Origin: Puffinus mauretanicus
Taxonomy: Eukaryota; Chordata; Aves; Procellariiformes; Procellariidae
Assembly (NCBI GenBank): GCA_023333565.1
Contig: JAJKFH010002994.1
Location: forward strand, 1,178,001 to 1,242,000
Direction of reading: 5' to 3'
Length of the DNA: 64,000 bases
In this document: positions 39,191-60,727 of the stretch, in pieces
Position numbering within the stretch: position 1 is the stretch's first letter
How the letters are laid out: each line of letters starts with the position of its first letter
The notes under the pieces: model-generated
Told to the model about the DNA's origin: nothing
What the model saw: only the letters and a program-made list of their open reading frames with translations
Database searches by the model: none
Translations under genes and position numbers: made by a program

Positions 39191-41519
39191 GCCATGACTT
39201 CTTTATTTTGGGAAAAATATACAAATTAGTTCTAAATAAACACCCATCCCCTCCCTTAAACAGACTGTTAAATTAGACTGCCCAAACAAAATGTGCTTAT
39301 ACTCCATTTTCCCCTACATGATGCAGAGTCTGTAAAACCGAGAAATACATAGATATAGTGCTTTGATAATTCCCTGCAGTTCGTGTGAGTGAGAACGACT
39401 GAAATAGCTGCATGCTCTTGAAATACCAATCCAACACTGCAGCTGGTCATACATACAGAAGTGGCAAGTTCTGCCTGTGCCCCACTCACCATTATTTTTT
39501 CTGCTTTTTTTTTTTCAAACCACCAAAGAACAATACTGCAAAGAGACACAACAAAGGGATGTGTGTCCGTTTCCACTGCACCCCTGCAGACATTATCACC
39601 CTTCCTAGGAACAGGCTGAGAGACGAGACCGTTCCAGGTACGCTGGGCACCTACTTACACTCTTTGGGAGACAGCAATTTGCGAATCAGCACAAGTGACA
39701 TTCCAGTTAAAAAAAAAAAAAAAAAAAAGAAAAAAGAACAAAAGAGGTATTTGCCCCAGTTTTCAAAGAGAAAACCAAGGTAAGCCAATAGTGGAGCCCA
39801 AAGAAAAGGCATATTACAATGTGTTGTGTAACCATGATGCGTGTAACCAGAAAGGACAAATTATTACATGGCAAACGCAGCTTGTCCCCACAGATCACAA
39901 GCAAAGCCAGCAGCTTTCCCCGAGCAAATGGAGTGAATAAGGGCTTGCCAATAGCCAATATGACTGCATCCCTGAGCCGCCCTATTAATAGGTTACAAGC
40001 TTTTTTTTTTTTTTTTTTAAAGTTGCTATTTGAAGGATACAAGGACTAAACACCACAATCCCACCACAGCCTGCGTAAACTAACCCCACTACATTACACA
40101 ATGACACTGCGTGTGCAGGACAGCTTCCTCTCCCACCCTTTCAGACACCTAACCTGCCTTAGGTCAGCTCATCCAAAAATCGGTATAAATTACTACACTA
40201 TGTCAACAGACTCTGTTGAAACTGGAAGTTACCTCTCCCAGAGAGGTTATTTTAGAAGTACTTAGGATATCATTTAAAAACAACTTACATTTTTCCCCCC
40301 ACCAACACACAGTGATAATGGAATAAATCCACTTTCCTTCACATTAAAGAACAAGTTTTCCCTCTGAAGTGGCACTCATGTCTTAATTCCAGTATTTAAA
40401 AAGACGATTAAGTTTGGTATTGCCACTTTTCTCCAACAGGAAAAAAAAGACATAGGTAGATGCCAAGGAAATATGGAAGAAAAAACAAGAAATAGATACT
40501 AATGGTAGATCTGTGGTTCTTGACAATGTCAAGCTCCACACTTCTAATTAATAGAAAACTAAAGTATAACTGGGACAGTGTTGGGGGAGGCAGAAGGGTG
40601 AAGAAGCACTGGTGTCAGAGCAGAAGACACAAACATTTGATGAATCAAGGACCTTTAATGGAAGTCCAATCTCTAAACTACATCTTCATTCTCATTTTGC
40701 TGAGTCTTCCTCAAGTGGGCCTGATGTGGATGGTGTGCCAACTCCAAAGCTAGAAGTGCACGGACAAGAATCAGAAAAGCCAGAACTATTTGCTGAAGAA
40801 CAACACTCCCTAACAGCAAAAGGCTGAGCAAAGATGACACCAAACATGCGGGCAGCTGGACAACCTCTCCAAGAAACCACTGCCAGCCCCTGAGGCTTAG
40901 ACACAAGCAGTGAAGACCTTGTCCAAGCAGGCATTCCCACTACTGGCCTTCTTATGGTCCCAAATAAGGCAGTGAACATGACATGCAAGCAGAAAGATGT
41001 TTGATGAGATAAAAGACAGTAGCACCTCCCTTCTAGAAATAGTAAAAAAAGGCATTTTTTTCCCTATATGTAGACATTTAAAACTTTTTTCTCCTTTTTT
41101 CCCAATAAAACCTGCTAAGGATACAAGCACAATCATCAAAAATACCAAGTCTGCTCAGAAGAGCTCTTAGGATTTCATTTCCTCATATACAAGCCTGTTA
41201 AACTTCAGTAAGCGTTAAAAACTGGAATCTGATACCAGCTCCCCTTTTCCCCCCCGTATAGATTTTTCACACACATACACACGCACACAGAGTACATACT
41301 ACGTTCCTCTTTTACAGGTTAACTGCTAAAAAGGATGATTGTTCTAAGCCACAGAGATTTGTGAGGTCTGGCTCTCATGGAGAAGCCATTTTCCTCTAAG
41401 GTTTTTACCTGATTTGCAAGGCAAAGCTCTACTGCTCCCGTACATTCATTACAAAACAAAAAAACAGTCTTTTAGGGTGAGCCTAAAAACCCTGGACCTG
41501 TTGGTCCCAGACCCACAGG
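39190..41519 (-). other. DHX33: DHX33 3' untranslated region
   Basis: About 2.3 kb with no spliced coding support. It holds an A20 run (39709-39728) and a T18 run (40001-40018) about 270 bp apart, which would be U-rich and A-rich in the transcript. A short CA-rich stretch lies at 41272-41288. Limits rest on the single AATAAA downstream. Confidence 0.6.
39202..39207 (-). terminator. DHX33: Polyadenylation signal of DHX33 (AATAAA on the - strand)
   Basis: TTTATT on the + strand, the only canonical - strand AATAAA seen between the DHX33 stop and the C1QBP promoter. It implies a 3'UTR of about 2.3 kb. A variant ATTAAA near 40,651 could give a shorter form. Confidence 0.6.
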
Positions 41520-52392
<10,873 letters not shown>

Positions 52393-52620
52393 CGCCCCGC
52401 CGCGCCTCAGGCCCGCCTGTCGCCCGGGCGACGGTTGCCGCCCCGCGCGTCGTCATGGCGTCATCGCGCCGCCGCCCCGCACATGTGATCGCCGGCGGGA
52501 GCGGGGCGTCATGGGAAATGTAGTCCCGGGGAATCACCAACCCCCGGCAGCGAAACCCACGGAATCCGACCAGCGGCCGGGACGGGCAGGCGCCGACTGG
52601 CAGGGAACGTCTTAGAGGGG
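52393..52620 (-). promoter_or_regulatory. DHX33: CpG-island promoter of DHX33
   Basis: TATA-less, CpG-rich segment directly upstream of the DHX33 start; the island runs from about 51,980 to 52,620. It contains paired ATGACG-type CRE half-sites on the - strand (52450-52465) and a ZNF143-type motif at 52506-52524. Confidence 0.7.
52506..52524 (-). promoter_or_regulatory. ZNF143/THAP11 (SBS-type) motif
   Basis: On the - strand this reads ACTACATTTCCCATGACGC, a strong match to the ACTACAnnTCCCnnnnTGC-class element, 114 bp upstream of the DHX33 ATG and in the same orientation as DHX33. It shares the 12-base core ACTACATTTCCC with the NUP88/RPAIN promoter copy. Confidence 0.8.
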
Positions 52621-52732
52621 CAGGCTCGAGACCTACGTCATCCCAATTTACGGTTTGTCGGCACAAATCATCTCTGACTCCGCACACGGCTGACGATACA
52701 CCCTCCAGAGAGGGCTCTGGTATTTAAACACA

Positions 52733-53190
52733 CTTCTGGAGCGTGTCCAGAGGAGGGCAACGAAGCTGGTGAAGGGCCTGGAGCACAAGTCTGATGGGGA
52801 GCGGCTGAGGGAACTGGGGGTGTTTAGTCTGGAGAAGAGGAGGCTGAGGGGAGACCTCATCGCGCTCTACAACTGCCTGAAAGGAGGTTGTAGCCAGGTG
52901 GGGGTTGGTCTCTTCTCCCAAGTAACAGCGATAGGACGAGAGGAAATGGCCTCAAATTGCGCCAAGGGAGGTTTAGACTGGACATTAGGAGAAATTTCTT
53001 TACTGAAAGAGTGGTCAGGCCTTGGACCAGGCTGCCCAGGGAAGTGGCTGAGTCACCATCCCTGGAAGTATTTAAAAGACGTGTAGATGAGGCGCTTAGG
53101 GACATGGTGTAGTGGGCATGGTGTGTTGGATTGACGGTTGGACTCGATGACCTTAGAGATCTTTTCCAACCTTAATGATTCTATGATTCT
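52733..53190 (+). mobile_element. CR1 LINE 3' fragment, frameshifted
   Basis: About 460 bp of a CR1 3' end, same orientation as the copy at 43207-43591 and extending further 5'. It ends with ATTCTATGATTCT (53178-53190). Compared with the other copy it has lost a base near 52926 (after SQVT), so its ORF2 tail is out of frame beyond that point, and it carries scattered substitutions. It inserted roughly 110 bp beyond the DHX33 CpG island, between DHX33 and the DERL2 3' end. Confidence 0.95.
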
Positions 53191-54404
53191 TTGTGGGACA
53201 GGCTGCCCGAGAATGGTTCCAAGGGCAATTAAAGACCAGCTTAGGCAGCAATCTGCCAGTACCAGTCAATTTAGTCCTGGGGTGCAAGTAAGCACCACTT
53301 CAGAGCTCTTCCCAGACACGGACACGGTGGCCTTGCTCTGTGAAGAGACGCGTACAGTCTGGAACACCCCACCCGAGAGGAGGGAAGCGTGCGAGGAAAG
53401 CAGCTTTGGAAGAGCAAGGACGGACAAGCTGTCTATCGATACGTGGCTTAGAACAGGAGGTGGTCCTCAGGAAGGGGCACACCACCTTGCCCACTTCGCA
53501 GCAGGGCACTGGGTTTACAGAAGGTTTTATCCGCGCCGCGGGGCTGTCTTTTAGCTTCATCCCCACCCCCTGACGTCCCACCAGCAAACCACTAAGAGGC
53601 TCTTAAACACTGAACTAAAAAAAAAGGTTTTGATCCAACTCCCATCTCATAAGCTACCCTGAAGCAACATTGCCCAAAGCATTTTTAGTACTCCTAGAGA
53701 GTAAGATTTAAAAGTCTGTTTTGGGGGAAAAAAAAAACCAACCTCCCTTATTTTTTTTTTTTTTATAACCTTTAACAGATAAAATGCAGGTACAAACAGA
53801 CTCACCAATTTTGTTTATCAGGATCTAATACACTGCTTGTGGACAACGCATTTCCCCGTGAGATCCCAACACATTCACCTCCTGGACTACAAACAAGTTA
53901 AAAACCTGCAGCCAGTTTTTAAGAACAGCAAAATCTGAGGCTAAACAAGATGACCACTGTGTCAAGGGTGAGCCTATCCTCCCAAATTCAGGAGGAAGAT
54001 GCAGTTTCAACAATACCTCTTTTTATCTATTACGATGCAATCGATAAAGAGCTACCCAGTACAGCCCGTAGCATCTCAGGAGTGACTGGATATGACAAGC
54101 TGAACTGTGCTCTGAATTGCTTACGTGGCTCCTCATACAGATATTTATAATCAACATAACCTCAAGCTAAATCCCACTCAGTGCCACTGACCTGTGCTGG
54201 ACACTCAGTCCTCCCGCAACGAACTTCATACGCAGACCACAAATTTAACATCTTAAGCGCACAATCCTGTTTCCTAACAGTTCTGAGAGACACTTGTGGG
54301 AAAAGCTTGCATTAATGCTGTCTCTTCAGGGACTTGCTTTTCCCAACCTCTGCTTTTTCACCAGCTGCCTCAAGACTATAGGATTATATGAAGGATTAAC
54401 AAAA
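53191..54404. other. Intergenic spacer between the CR1 fragment and the DERL2 3' end
   Basis: About 1.2 kb. T-rich and A-rich tracts at 53729-53764; short frames on both strands around 53,140-53,590 without splice or homology support. No further repeat or RNA gene recognised. Confidence 0.5.
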
Positions 54405-54421
54405 AAGGACGCACAAGACAT

Positions 54422-54427
54422 TTTATT
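54422..54427 (-). terminator. DERL2: Likely polyadenylation signal of DERL2 (AATAAA on the - strand)
   Basis: TTTATT on the + strand about 810 bp beyond the DERL2 stop codon, giving a 3'UTR of ordinary length. A second AATAAA overlaps the stop codon itself (55229-55234) and is described separately. Confidence 0.6.
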
Positions 54428-55232
54428 CAACTCATCATCTGAGATATTTGAGCAGTTCTGACTCCAGACAAGTTTTCCTCCCTAGTGCTCCAAGTCATTT
54501 AATAACTGTTAGAAGTGTGCATGTGTGGGGGTGGATTTTGTAGAACTACCTATTTAAACAAACCAGTAAGACTCAAACCTGGTCATCCGAACACACAGTC
54601 TTTGGGGGAAAAGCCATCAAAATGTAGTCTCAGACTGCAAGTGTATTCACACAGAGGCACATTCCAGAAACCCAACTGGCAAAATGAAAAGCCTGCATTA
54701 TGCTATGTGTTGTATTTCTTACAGTTCAAACAAGACTGGAGACAACAGCATCTCAGATTAAAAAACCTTTTGCCATTGGAATAGGGACTTACACTTTCAA
54801 CCATCTTGTAGCTGTTTTATCCAAGAATAAAAAATGAGTTAAAACCAAAAAAGTTGGTTTTGTCCCCTGTAAAGTTTTTCCATATAGTTTCCTGTATCAA
54901 ATAACTTGAAAAAATGGTTTAGAAATCACTTTAAACAAGTACTTGTGGTCTTGTTAACTGAAGTTGACAGGAAATGGTTTCCAGTTTTAGGTTTTTGGCT
55001 CCACTGGATTAGTATTTTCATTACCAGCACAATAAATTCCCTGACCGGGAAAGACACTGGTAGCCTGGAAGTGTCTTGGATTAGACTGCCATTTCATAAA
55101 GTGCTTGTATTTAAAACCATAGAGCTGTCAAAAAGCGTCCTTTCTGCGATGGGTAATGAGAGAGTCCCCAGTATGGAACTTCATTCAGGTCAGTCTCTCC
55201 CAGTTGTCGCTGGGTTTTGGCACAGACATTTA

Positions 55233-58200
55233 TTAGATTCCAAGGCGCTGACCTTCTCCCCATGCAAATCCTCCTGGTCGTTCTTCTGGCAAGGGATTGT
55301 AATTAGGATCATCTTCCGGAGTATCAAATATTGCTTTCCTGGAAAACAGAAAAGGGTTTTTTTTTTTTCCCTTTAGAATACATGTTTCACAATAAGACCA
55401 AGATTGCTCAAATTCTGCACATGTACAGCGTCCTCCTTGAGAAACACTTTGCCAAAGCACCGGTGATTTATATCCAAGTCACACTTGCTCTCCAGTTAGG
55501 AGCCATCTGGAATAAGGACTAGAATTATGTGCCTAAATCAACCGAGACTGACGAGATTCAGCTGAAAGTTAAAATTCCACCTCCAGTGAAAGGCAGAATT
55601 TCATACAGCTAGCATGTTCTCCCAGGACAGGGTAAGGGAACAAAACATGAATGGGATATTGAAGAGCTCTTCACATCTTGAGAAGGGGACAAAGTAAGAG
55701 TCAAATACAGGCAGTATTATCTCAATCTCACAGGCAGGATGCAGGCATTGACAGGCAGACTTGAAATCCACAGAAGAGTCTGCATTTGAGACAATATTAG
55801 AGGCTTGGGCTTCCTATTTATTACAAAAATTGTGCTTAATCTCGTAGGTTATTTTGCCACTCGCAAAACTAGTTCTAGAGGTTCTCTCTCCATAGATTTG
55901 TTTATCCAGAAACAAAAATGTAGTAGATTCTCTGAAACAAACAAAAAAAAAAAATCACAGGCTGCATACAAGCAATCATTATATCCAAAACGTCGTAAAA
56001 GTTCTTAGAATAGCTAAAGGGATTATTCCTCTTCAACCGGAGTGACAGGCCATTTCAGAGAAATTTTCAGAACAGGAAAAAAGAAAATACCAGGGGTATT
56101 ACAGGATTACAGCTAAGACATCAAAGAAAATTAAAGCATCTGTGGAAAAAAAAAAAAGCACAATTCTAGACCCAGACAAGAATCATAAGCAGCCTTCTGA
56201 ACACAGACATGTAAAAGGATTTAAGTGTAAGCCTGAAGACAGGCTGACACTTTTTCCAGAGGACAAGAGTTACTGAGACAGCACGCATTGCTCCAACAGC
56301 CTTAGGATTCCTCCTGCACACAGCTGGGTGCATACACCCTCTGTGAAAATGGGAAATCTCAAATACATCCTTATCACATATGTCTAACTGGACACTCAAT
56401 TTGTCTACAGTTGCATTTACATGAAGGTAGCCCTCACCAGAAACAGCCTTCAGCTGCTAAGGCCAAGTTAGATTAGTGTAGGCCTACAAAAGTGACCAGC
56501 ACAGCTGTCCTGGGACAGCCATTCCTGCAGCCATCACCTGGTACAACCACCTGCTGAAGACAAAGCCTATACTGAACAGAAATAAACTATCAATGTAAGT
56601 GTACTTGTCCAATCAAACAGGTATGACCCATCAATTAAACTAAGCATGGGTCTGAATATGACATTTTAATTATTCAGGCTTCTGGAGGCTAGTTCAAACA
56701 AAAAAAAAAAAAAGAGAATCAGTTCAGCTCTAGATAATTCTAAGAGTCTTACAGACCTCAACTTTCAATGTCTCAACTGCCCTATTGTTTAGGCAAGCTT
56801 CTCTCACCCAGGCTGCTGTGAAGCATTACAGATGATTGCAGCCCTATATGGAAGAGGGAACTGAGTAGGAGTACAAACACAAGTCTTTTGCCAAAGCTGT
56901 GAAATAGAGAATGATTTACAGGTAAAAAAAAAAAATTAGATATATTTAATACCTCAGTCACTCTGTTCGTACACACCAGTACTCTCATTCCTCACACCTC
57001 AGTAAGAGACGTGCATCTTTGGTGCCACCAACAGGCGAAACGCAGTTAGCAAAGACTAAGAAGAAATCAAGGGTTACAAAACCCCTCCAGCCCTTCTCCA
57101 CAAGAAGTTAGTTCCCACTTACACATCTCTAAGACCTTCCCTCCCTCATCTGGCAACACACGAGTTAAATAAAAGACAAGTACAGACACACCACAATTCT
57201 GGCTCAAGCTGCCTAATTTACCAGAAGTTGACGTGACTGAATTATAAACACTTTTCCATGCAAGCACTTTTTCTACATCCGTTCCAAATCAGACACCAAT
57301 ACTTACAGGACAGATGGTGTTCGCAGAAGCCTTCCACCACCGGGCTGATTGGGAAAGACATCCTCTAAGAAAAAATATATATGCCCAACGGCAATGCCTA
57401 GCATATAAAGAAAAGTCAAATGGTGATTTTCAATACTTCTCCTTTGCAACTTTCAAATGCTTCACTAGTTTTCAGGAAAAAAAAAAAAAAACCACACACC
57501 GATTCTTCCACAGAAAATACAATAAGAGATACAGAAATACAAAAAACAATGAAGCACATTGACATCAGATGAAAAGCTTAACTTGCACTACAAGACATTA
57601 ATACAAAGAAAATTGCTTGTCATTATTAAACATACTGATGTTACGGCTTTATTAGAGTTAATAAAAATAGTAATATAAGCTATTTTACTCAATAGTCTGA
57701 TGCCCACAATCAGATTATGTACCTGGGCTGATTCCAAGCAATAAAAAGCCAAAGCGGCAGAAGCTCTTTCCATCCTTGTTATAATACAAAATATGCTACA
57801 GTGTTTAGAAATCAAGGAAAGCCTGGTATAAATACAGCACCATCATACCAGACTAATACTAAGAGAGAGGCATTTAGCCCTTTGGTTTTTCCACATTTTT
57901 TGTTTCATGTTAAACACTAGCAGGAACAAGTCCTTGTGATTCTTGCGATTCCTTACCCAGGAGATCCACAATGATGGAGTTCCCCAAAAGCAGCGAAAAG
58001 CCCATCAATACCCAGGGTAGAAATGGGGCTTGAAAGATGAGAAGACCAAAAAAGTTCATACGGACATAGGGATTCCTGCGGCTCCATACATACACGAGCA
58101 TTATTGTGAATGCCTGACCCAAGAAAACCAAGTTCACAAACAGGCCAAAAAGCTGTGACAGTTAGTTAAAGAAAACAGTTCACTAAATAATTGTTGTGAG

Positions 58201-60338
58201 GTCAAGCATGAGAAGAATTTGACAGCTTGACCTGTAATCCTACATTTTCCATACAATTCCTATCTCTACTTTCCCAGGTTCAAGTAAATCAAACCTACTG
58301 TCGATCACATTCAACAGCTGTAGCAGGATTCAGGGTACCTGCAGCATGAATAGTCCCTTTAAAGTATAGTTTAGCATGAAATCACTGAAATAGCAGCATT
58401 TCTCTTAGACAACCTGAGCATGATTACACACCTGAGCAGTCCCCTTTTATTTGATAATCTCATTTCCATAATCCTGTCAAGCAGTAAAAAGCATGAAAGA
58501 CCAGCCCAGTATTTAACAGCAACAATCGCAAAGCATTCAAAACTACTTTAACAAATACTGTTATTCCTCGTACCACAAACAAGATATATTATCACCTAAG
58601 AAATAAGATAAATGTAATATCATGGTGACAGTTCTCACTCACATATCTTTAGCTTCACTAAAGCAGTTTGGAATAAAAAAAGGATACAGTCATTAAAAGT
58701 CCACCAAAAAGGAACATAAATACAAAATCTGCCGTCCGACCTCGAAAAGAGCCTTCTTCAAGCATTCGGCAGTAACGATATCTGAAGTCGCAGGTCAGGA
58801 AAATTTGATTGCAAATGAGTTTAAAGAAAGATCCAAGCAGAAAAGGATTCAATTACACATGAGCTTAGATGTAAGTTTTGCATCAATTTACTTCATCAAC
58901 TGGCTCTTTCTGGGTGCCTCAGCAGAGAGGGCAGACCCAGGAGAAAAAAATTACTTGGAATTTTCTCCTGTGTGTCAGAACCAACCTGAAGGATCAGGCT
59001 TGTACAACAAAGTCTTAACACCACAAAAATAAATGGCAAAATTCTTGACAACTTACAAAGGAAATCCCATTGATGTCCATTCGTGACATCAGTGAAGTCG
59101 GCATTGCTAAACTCCCAGGAACCTCACGGCGGAGCAGAACTGAACCTTTGCCTATATGCACGTATAGCAACATGCCTGTGCTCTGGAGCTCTGCTTTCCA
59201 AGGAGAGAAAACAAACTTGATGAAGGATACAAAAAGATCATGTTAAATAAAAAATTAAAGCCAACTGGTCCAAAGAATAAGTAGTTTGTGATTAGCCTCC
59301 ATACCTGGAAATAAGCCAAATACAAGGACTTTAAACATGACAGCTTACTTTTATTGTCTAAATACAAAACCAAGTAACAATGTAACTGAAATCTCCTTCA
59401 TAGTCAACGAATCTAAGACCTATGCTAAGATACAGTGAAAAAAAAAAAGATACAGTGAAAAAAAAGCTTCATTAGCTTTTTTGAAAGATAACTTTAATGT
59501 GAAAAGTCATAGTCATTTGTAACAATTTTGAGAGGACAAGCACTTGCAAACTCAACACTTTACTTAAAAACCTCCCATACTTTAGAAAACACTTACTTGA
59601 AAGTGTTTAAATATTAATTCAGGGTTGAAATATAGCTGAAAGGGTGTGATTAGTTCTAATTGCTGAAAAAGAAGAGAACAGTTGATGGAATCAATACACC
59701 AAGAAAAAGCTATACGCATCCAAACAACCAACCCCCCTCCTCTGTACCAGCAAGAGGCCGACAAGTTCTCAGTCAGCACATTGAGCTTTCTGGCAACAGC
59801 CAGCCTCGATAACCTCTCCAGCCCCCCTCACCTTGTGGTTATGTATTTGTGCTTTGCCCCTGCCCAGGCTGCACGGCAGGCAGGCAGCAGGGACCCTGGA
59901 AGTGCCGCTTTCAGGGGATCCCCCCGGCTCAGAAGGCCCTGGGGGGGAAGAGACCCGGCCCTGGGGTGGGGAGGTCTCCCAGGTAACCCCTTCCAGGGTT
60001 CCCAAGCGCACTCCTCTCCCCAGCCCGCCGGCACGGCTCCAACGAGCCTCACCCCCCCTCCCGGGCACCCTCCGCGCACCCTTCCTCTCCCCCGCACCCC
60101 GCCGGCTCTGTTAGGCCGCAGGCGGCCGCCCGAGACCCCGTGGAGCCGGCCCCACCGCCCCCACCCACGGGCCGGGCCCTCGGAGGGCCTGCGGAGGCGC
60201 AGGCGGGAGGGAGCGCGGCCGGCGGGACGGGGCGGCCCCACTCACCACGGCGGCGGTGGTGAGGACGCAGGCCGTGGTGTAGGCCCGCGTCACGGGCGGC
60301 ACCTGCAGGTACTCCTGCCGGAAGGTCTGGTACGCCAT
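55233..60338 (-). CDS. DERL2: Derlin-2, ER-associated degradation channel component
   Basis: Rhomboid pseudoprotease of the ER membrane that helps move misfolded glycoproteins to the cytosol with p97/VCP and SEL1L-HRD1. Seven coding exons join to 239 residues, exactly the human length: 60246-60338, 59597-59662, 59231-59304, 58688-58781, 57957-58152, 57307-57397, 55233-55338 (TAA 55233-55235). Multiple hydrophobic segments are evident (residues about 20-40, 58-78, 97-125, 151-180). The derlin WR motif is W55-R56 (VWRLIT), the GxxxG of the last helix is G175-IAV-G179, and the cytosolic tail ends with the p97-binding SHP box FAWGEGQR (229-236). Catalytic rhomboid Ser/His are absent, as in all derlins. 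The tail ends RLGI rather than human RLGG. Introns 3 and 4 have U12-type splice sites. Start ATG lies in AAGATGGCG, a YY1-like context. Head-to-head with MIS12. Confidence 0.97.
58153..58687 (-). other. DERL2: Probable U12-type intron 4 of DERL2
   Basis: The donor reads GTATCCTTTTTT (starting at 58687), a perfect U12 5' splice site. The branch region TTCTTTAAC (58165-58173) differs at one base from the U12 consensus TTCCTTAAC and lies 12 nt before the acceptor AG. Phase 0. The call is stronger than for intron 3. Confidence 0.8.
58782..59230 (-). other. DERL2: Probable U12-type intron 3 of DERL2
   Basis: The donor reads GTATCCTTC (first eight bases 59223-59230), matching the minor-spliceosome RTATCCTT consensus. 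Near the acceptor, TTTTCCTGAC (58794-58803) resembles the U12 branch site with its terminal C 12 nt before the CAG end, within the usual 10-16 nt window. There is no polypyrimidine tract directly upstream of the AG. Phase 2. Confidence 0.65.
59427..59465. repeat. 20-bp tandem microduplication
   Basis: Two adjacent copies of GATACAGTGA followed by ten or so A, period 20 bp, in DERL2 intron 2. Probably replication slippage at the A tract; no function suggested. Confidence 0.85.
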
Positions 60339-60540
60339 CTTAGCGCTTCCTGCGCCGCTTCCGCTTCCGCCACGCCTCTGCGCCTGCGCTCCGCCCCCCG
60401 CCCCCGCCGCCGACCCCCGGCGGAGCCAATCGGCGCCGGCAGGGCCCGTGCGGTCGCGCTGCGCTCTCATTGGCCGAGCAGCGAGCGTGGCCGCTTACTC
60501 CCCTCGCTTTCCCCGCCCCCGAGGACTGGAGCGCTTGGTG

Positions 60541-60612
60541 ATTGGGCAGCGCTTTTATCCTCGCGGCCACTGATTGGCTGCTGGCGGGGCTGCCCGCCTG
60601 AGGGAGTTCGAA
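60541..60612 (+). promoter_or_regulatory. MIS12: Paired NF-Y boxes plus CHR-like element upstream of MIS12
   Basis: Two ATTGG boxes start at 60541 and 60573, exactly 32 bp apart, followed 34 bp later by TTCGAA. This matches the layout known from G2/M cell-cycle promoters (NF-Y boxes 31-33 bp apart, then a CHR of TTTGAA or TTCGAA bound by DREAM/MuvB). Lies about 300 bp upstream of the MIS12 ATG. Confidence 0.55.
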
Positions 60613-60676
60613 CGAGGCGGGAAGCGGTGGAGGCAGCGGAGCGGCCGGTGGGCGAGCGGCGGCGGCGGAGGGGCTC

Positions 60677-60727
60677 GGCACCGGCACCGTCACCGGCACC
60701 GGCCTCGGCCTCGGCCTCGGCCTGCGG
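60677..60727. repeat. GC-rich hexanucleotide repeats in the MIS12 5' region
   Basis: Imperfect CACCGG units followed by a clean series of CCTCGG units. In the likely MIS12 5'UTR or proximal promoter; an unstable tract in principle. Confidence 0.8.

Noticed and set aside
59427..59465. Tandem 20-bp repeat as a CRISPR-like or regulatory array
   Set aside because: Only two copies ending in A tracts, in a eukaryotic intron; slippage is sufficient explanation.
60339..60620. ER stress response element at DERL2
   Set aside because: Derlin-2 is known to be induced by the unfolded protein response, so I looked for CCAAT-N9-CCACG and ATTGG-N-CCACG around all four CCAAT boxes; none has the CCACG half.
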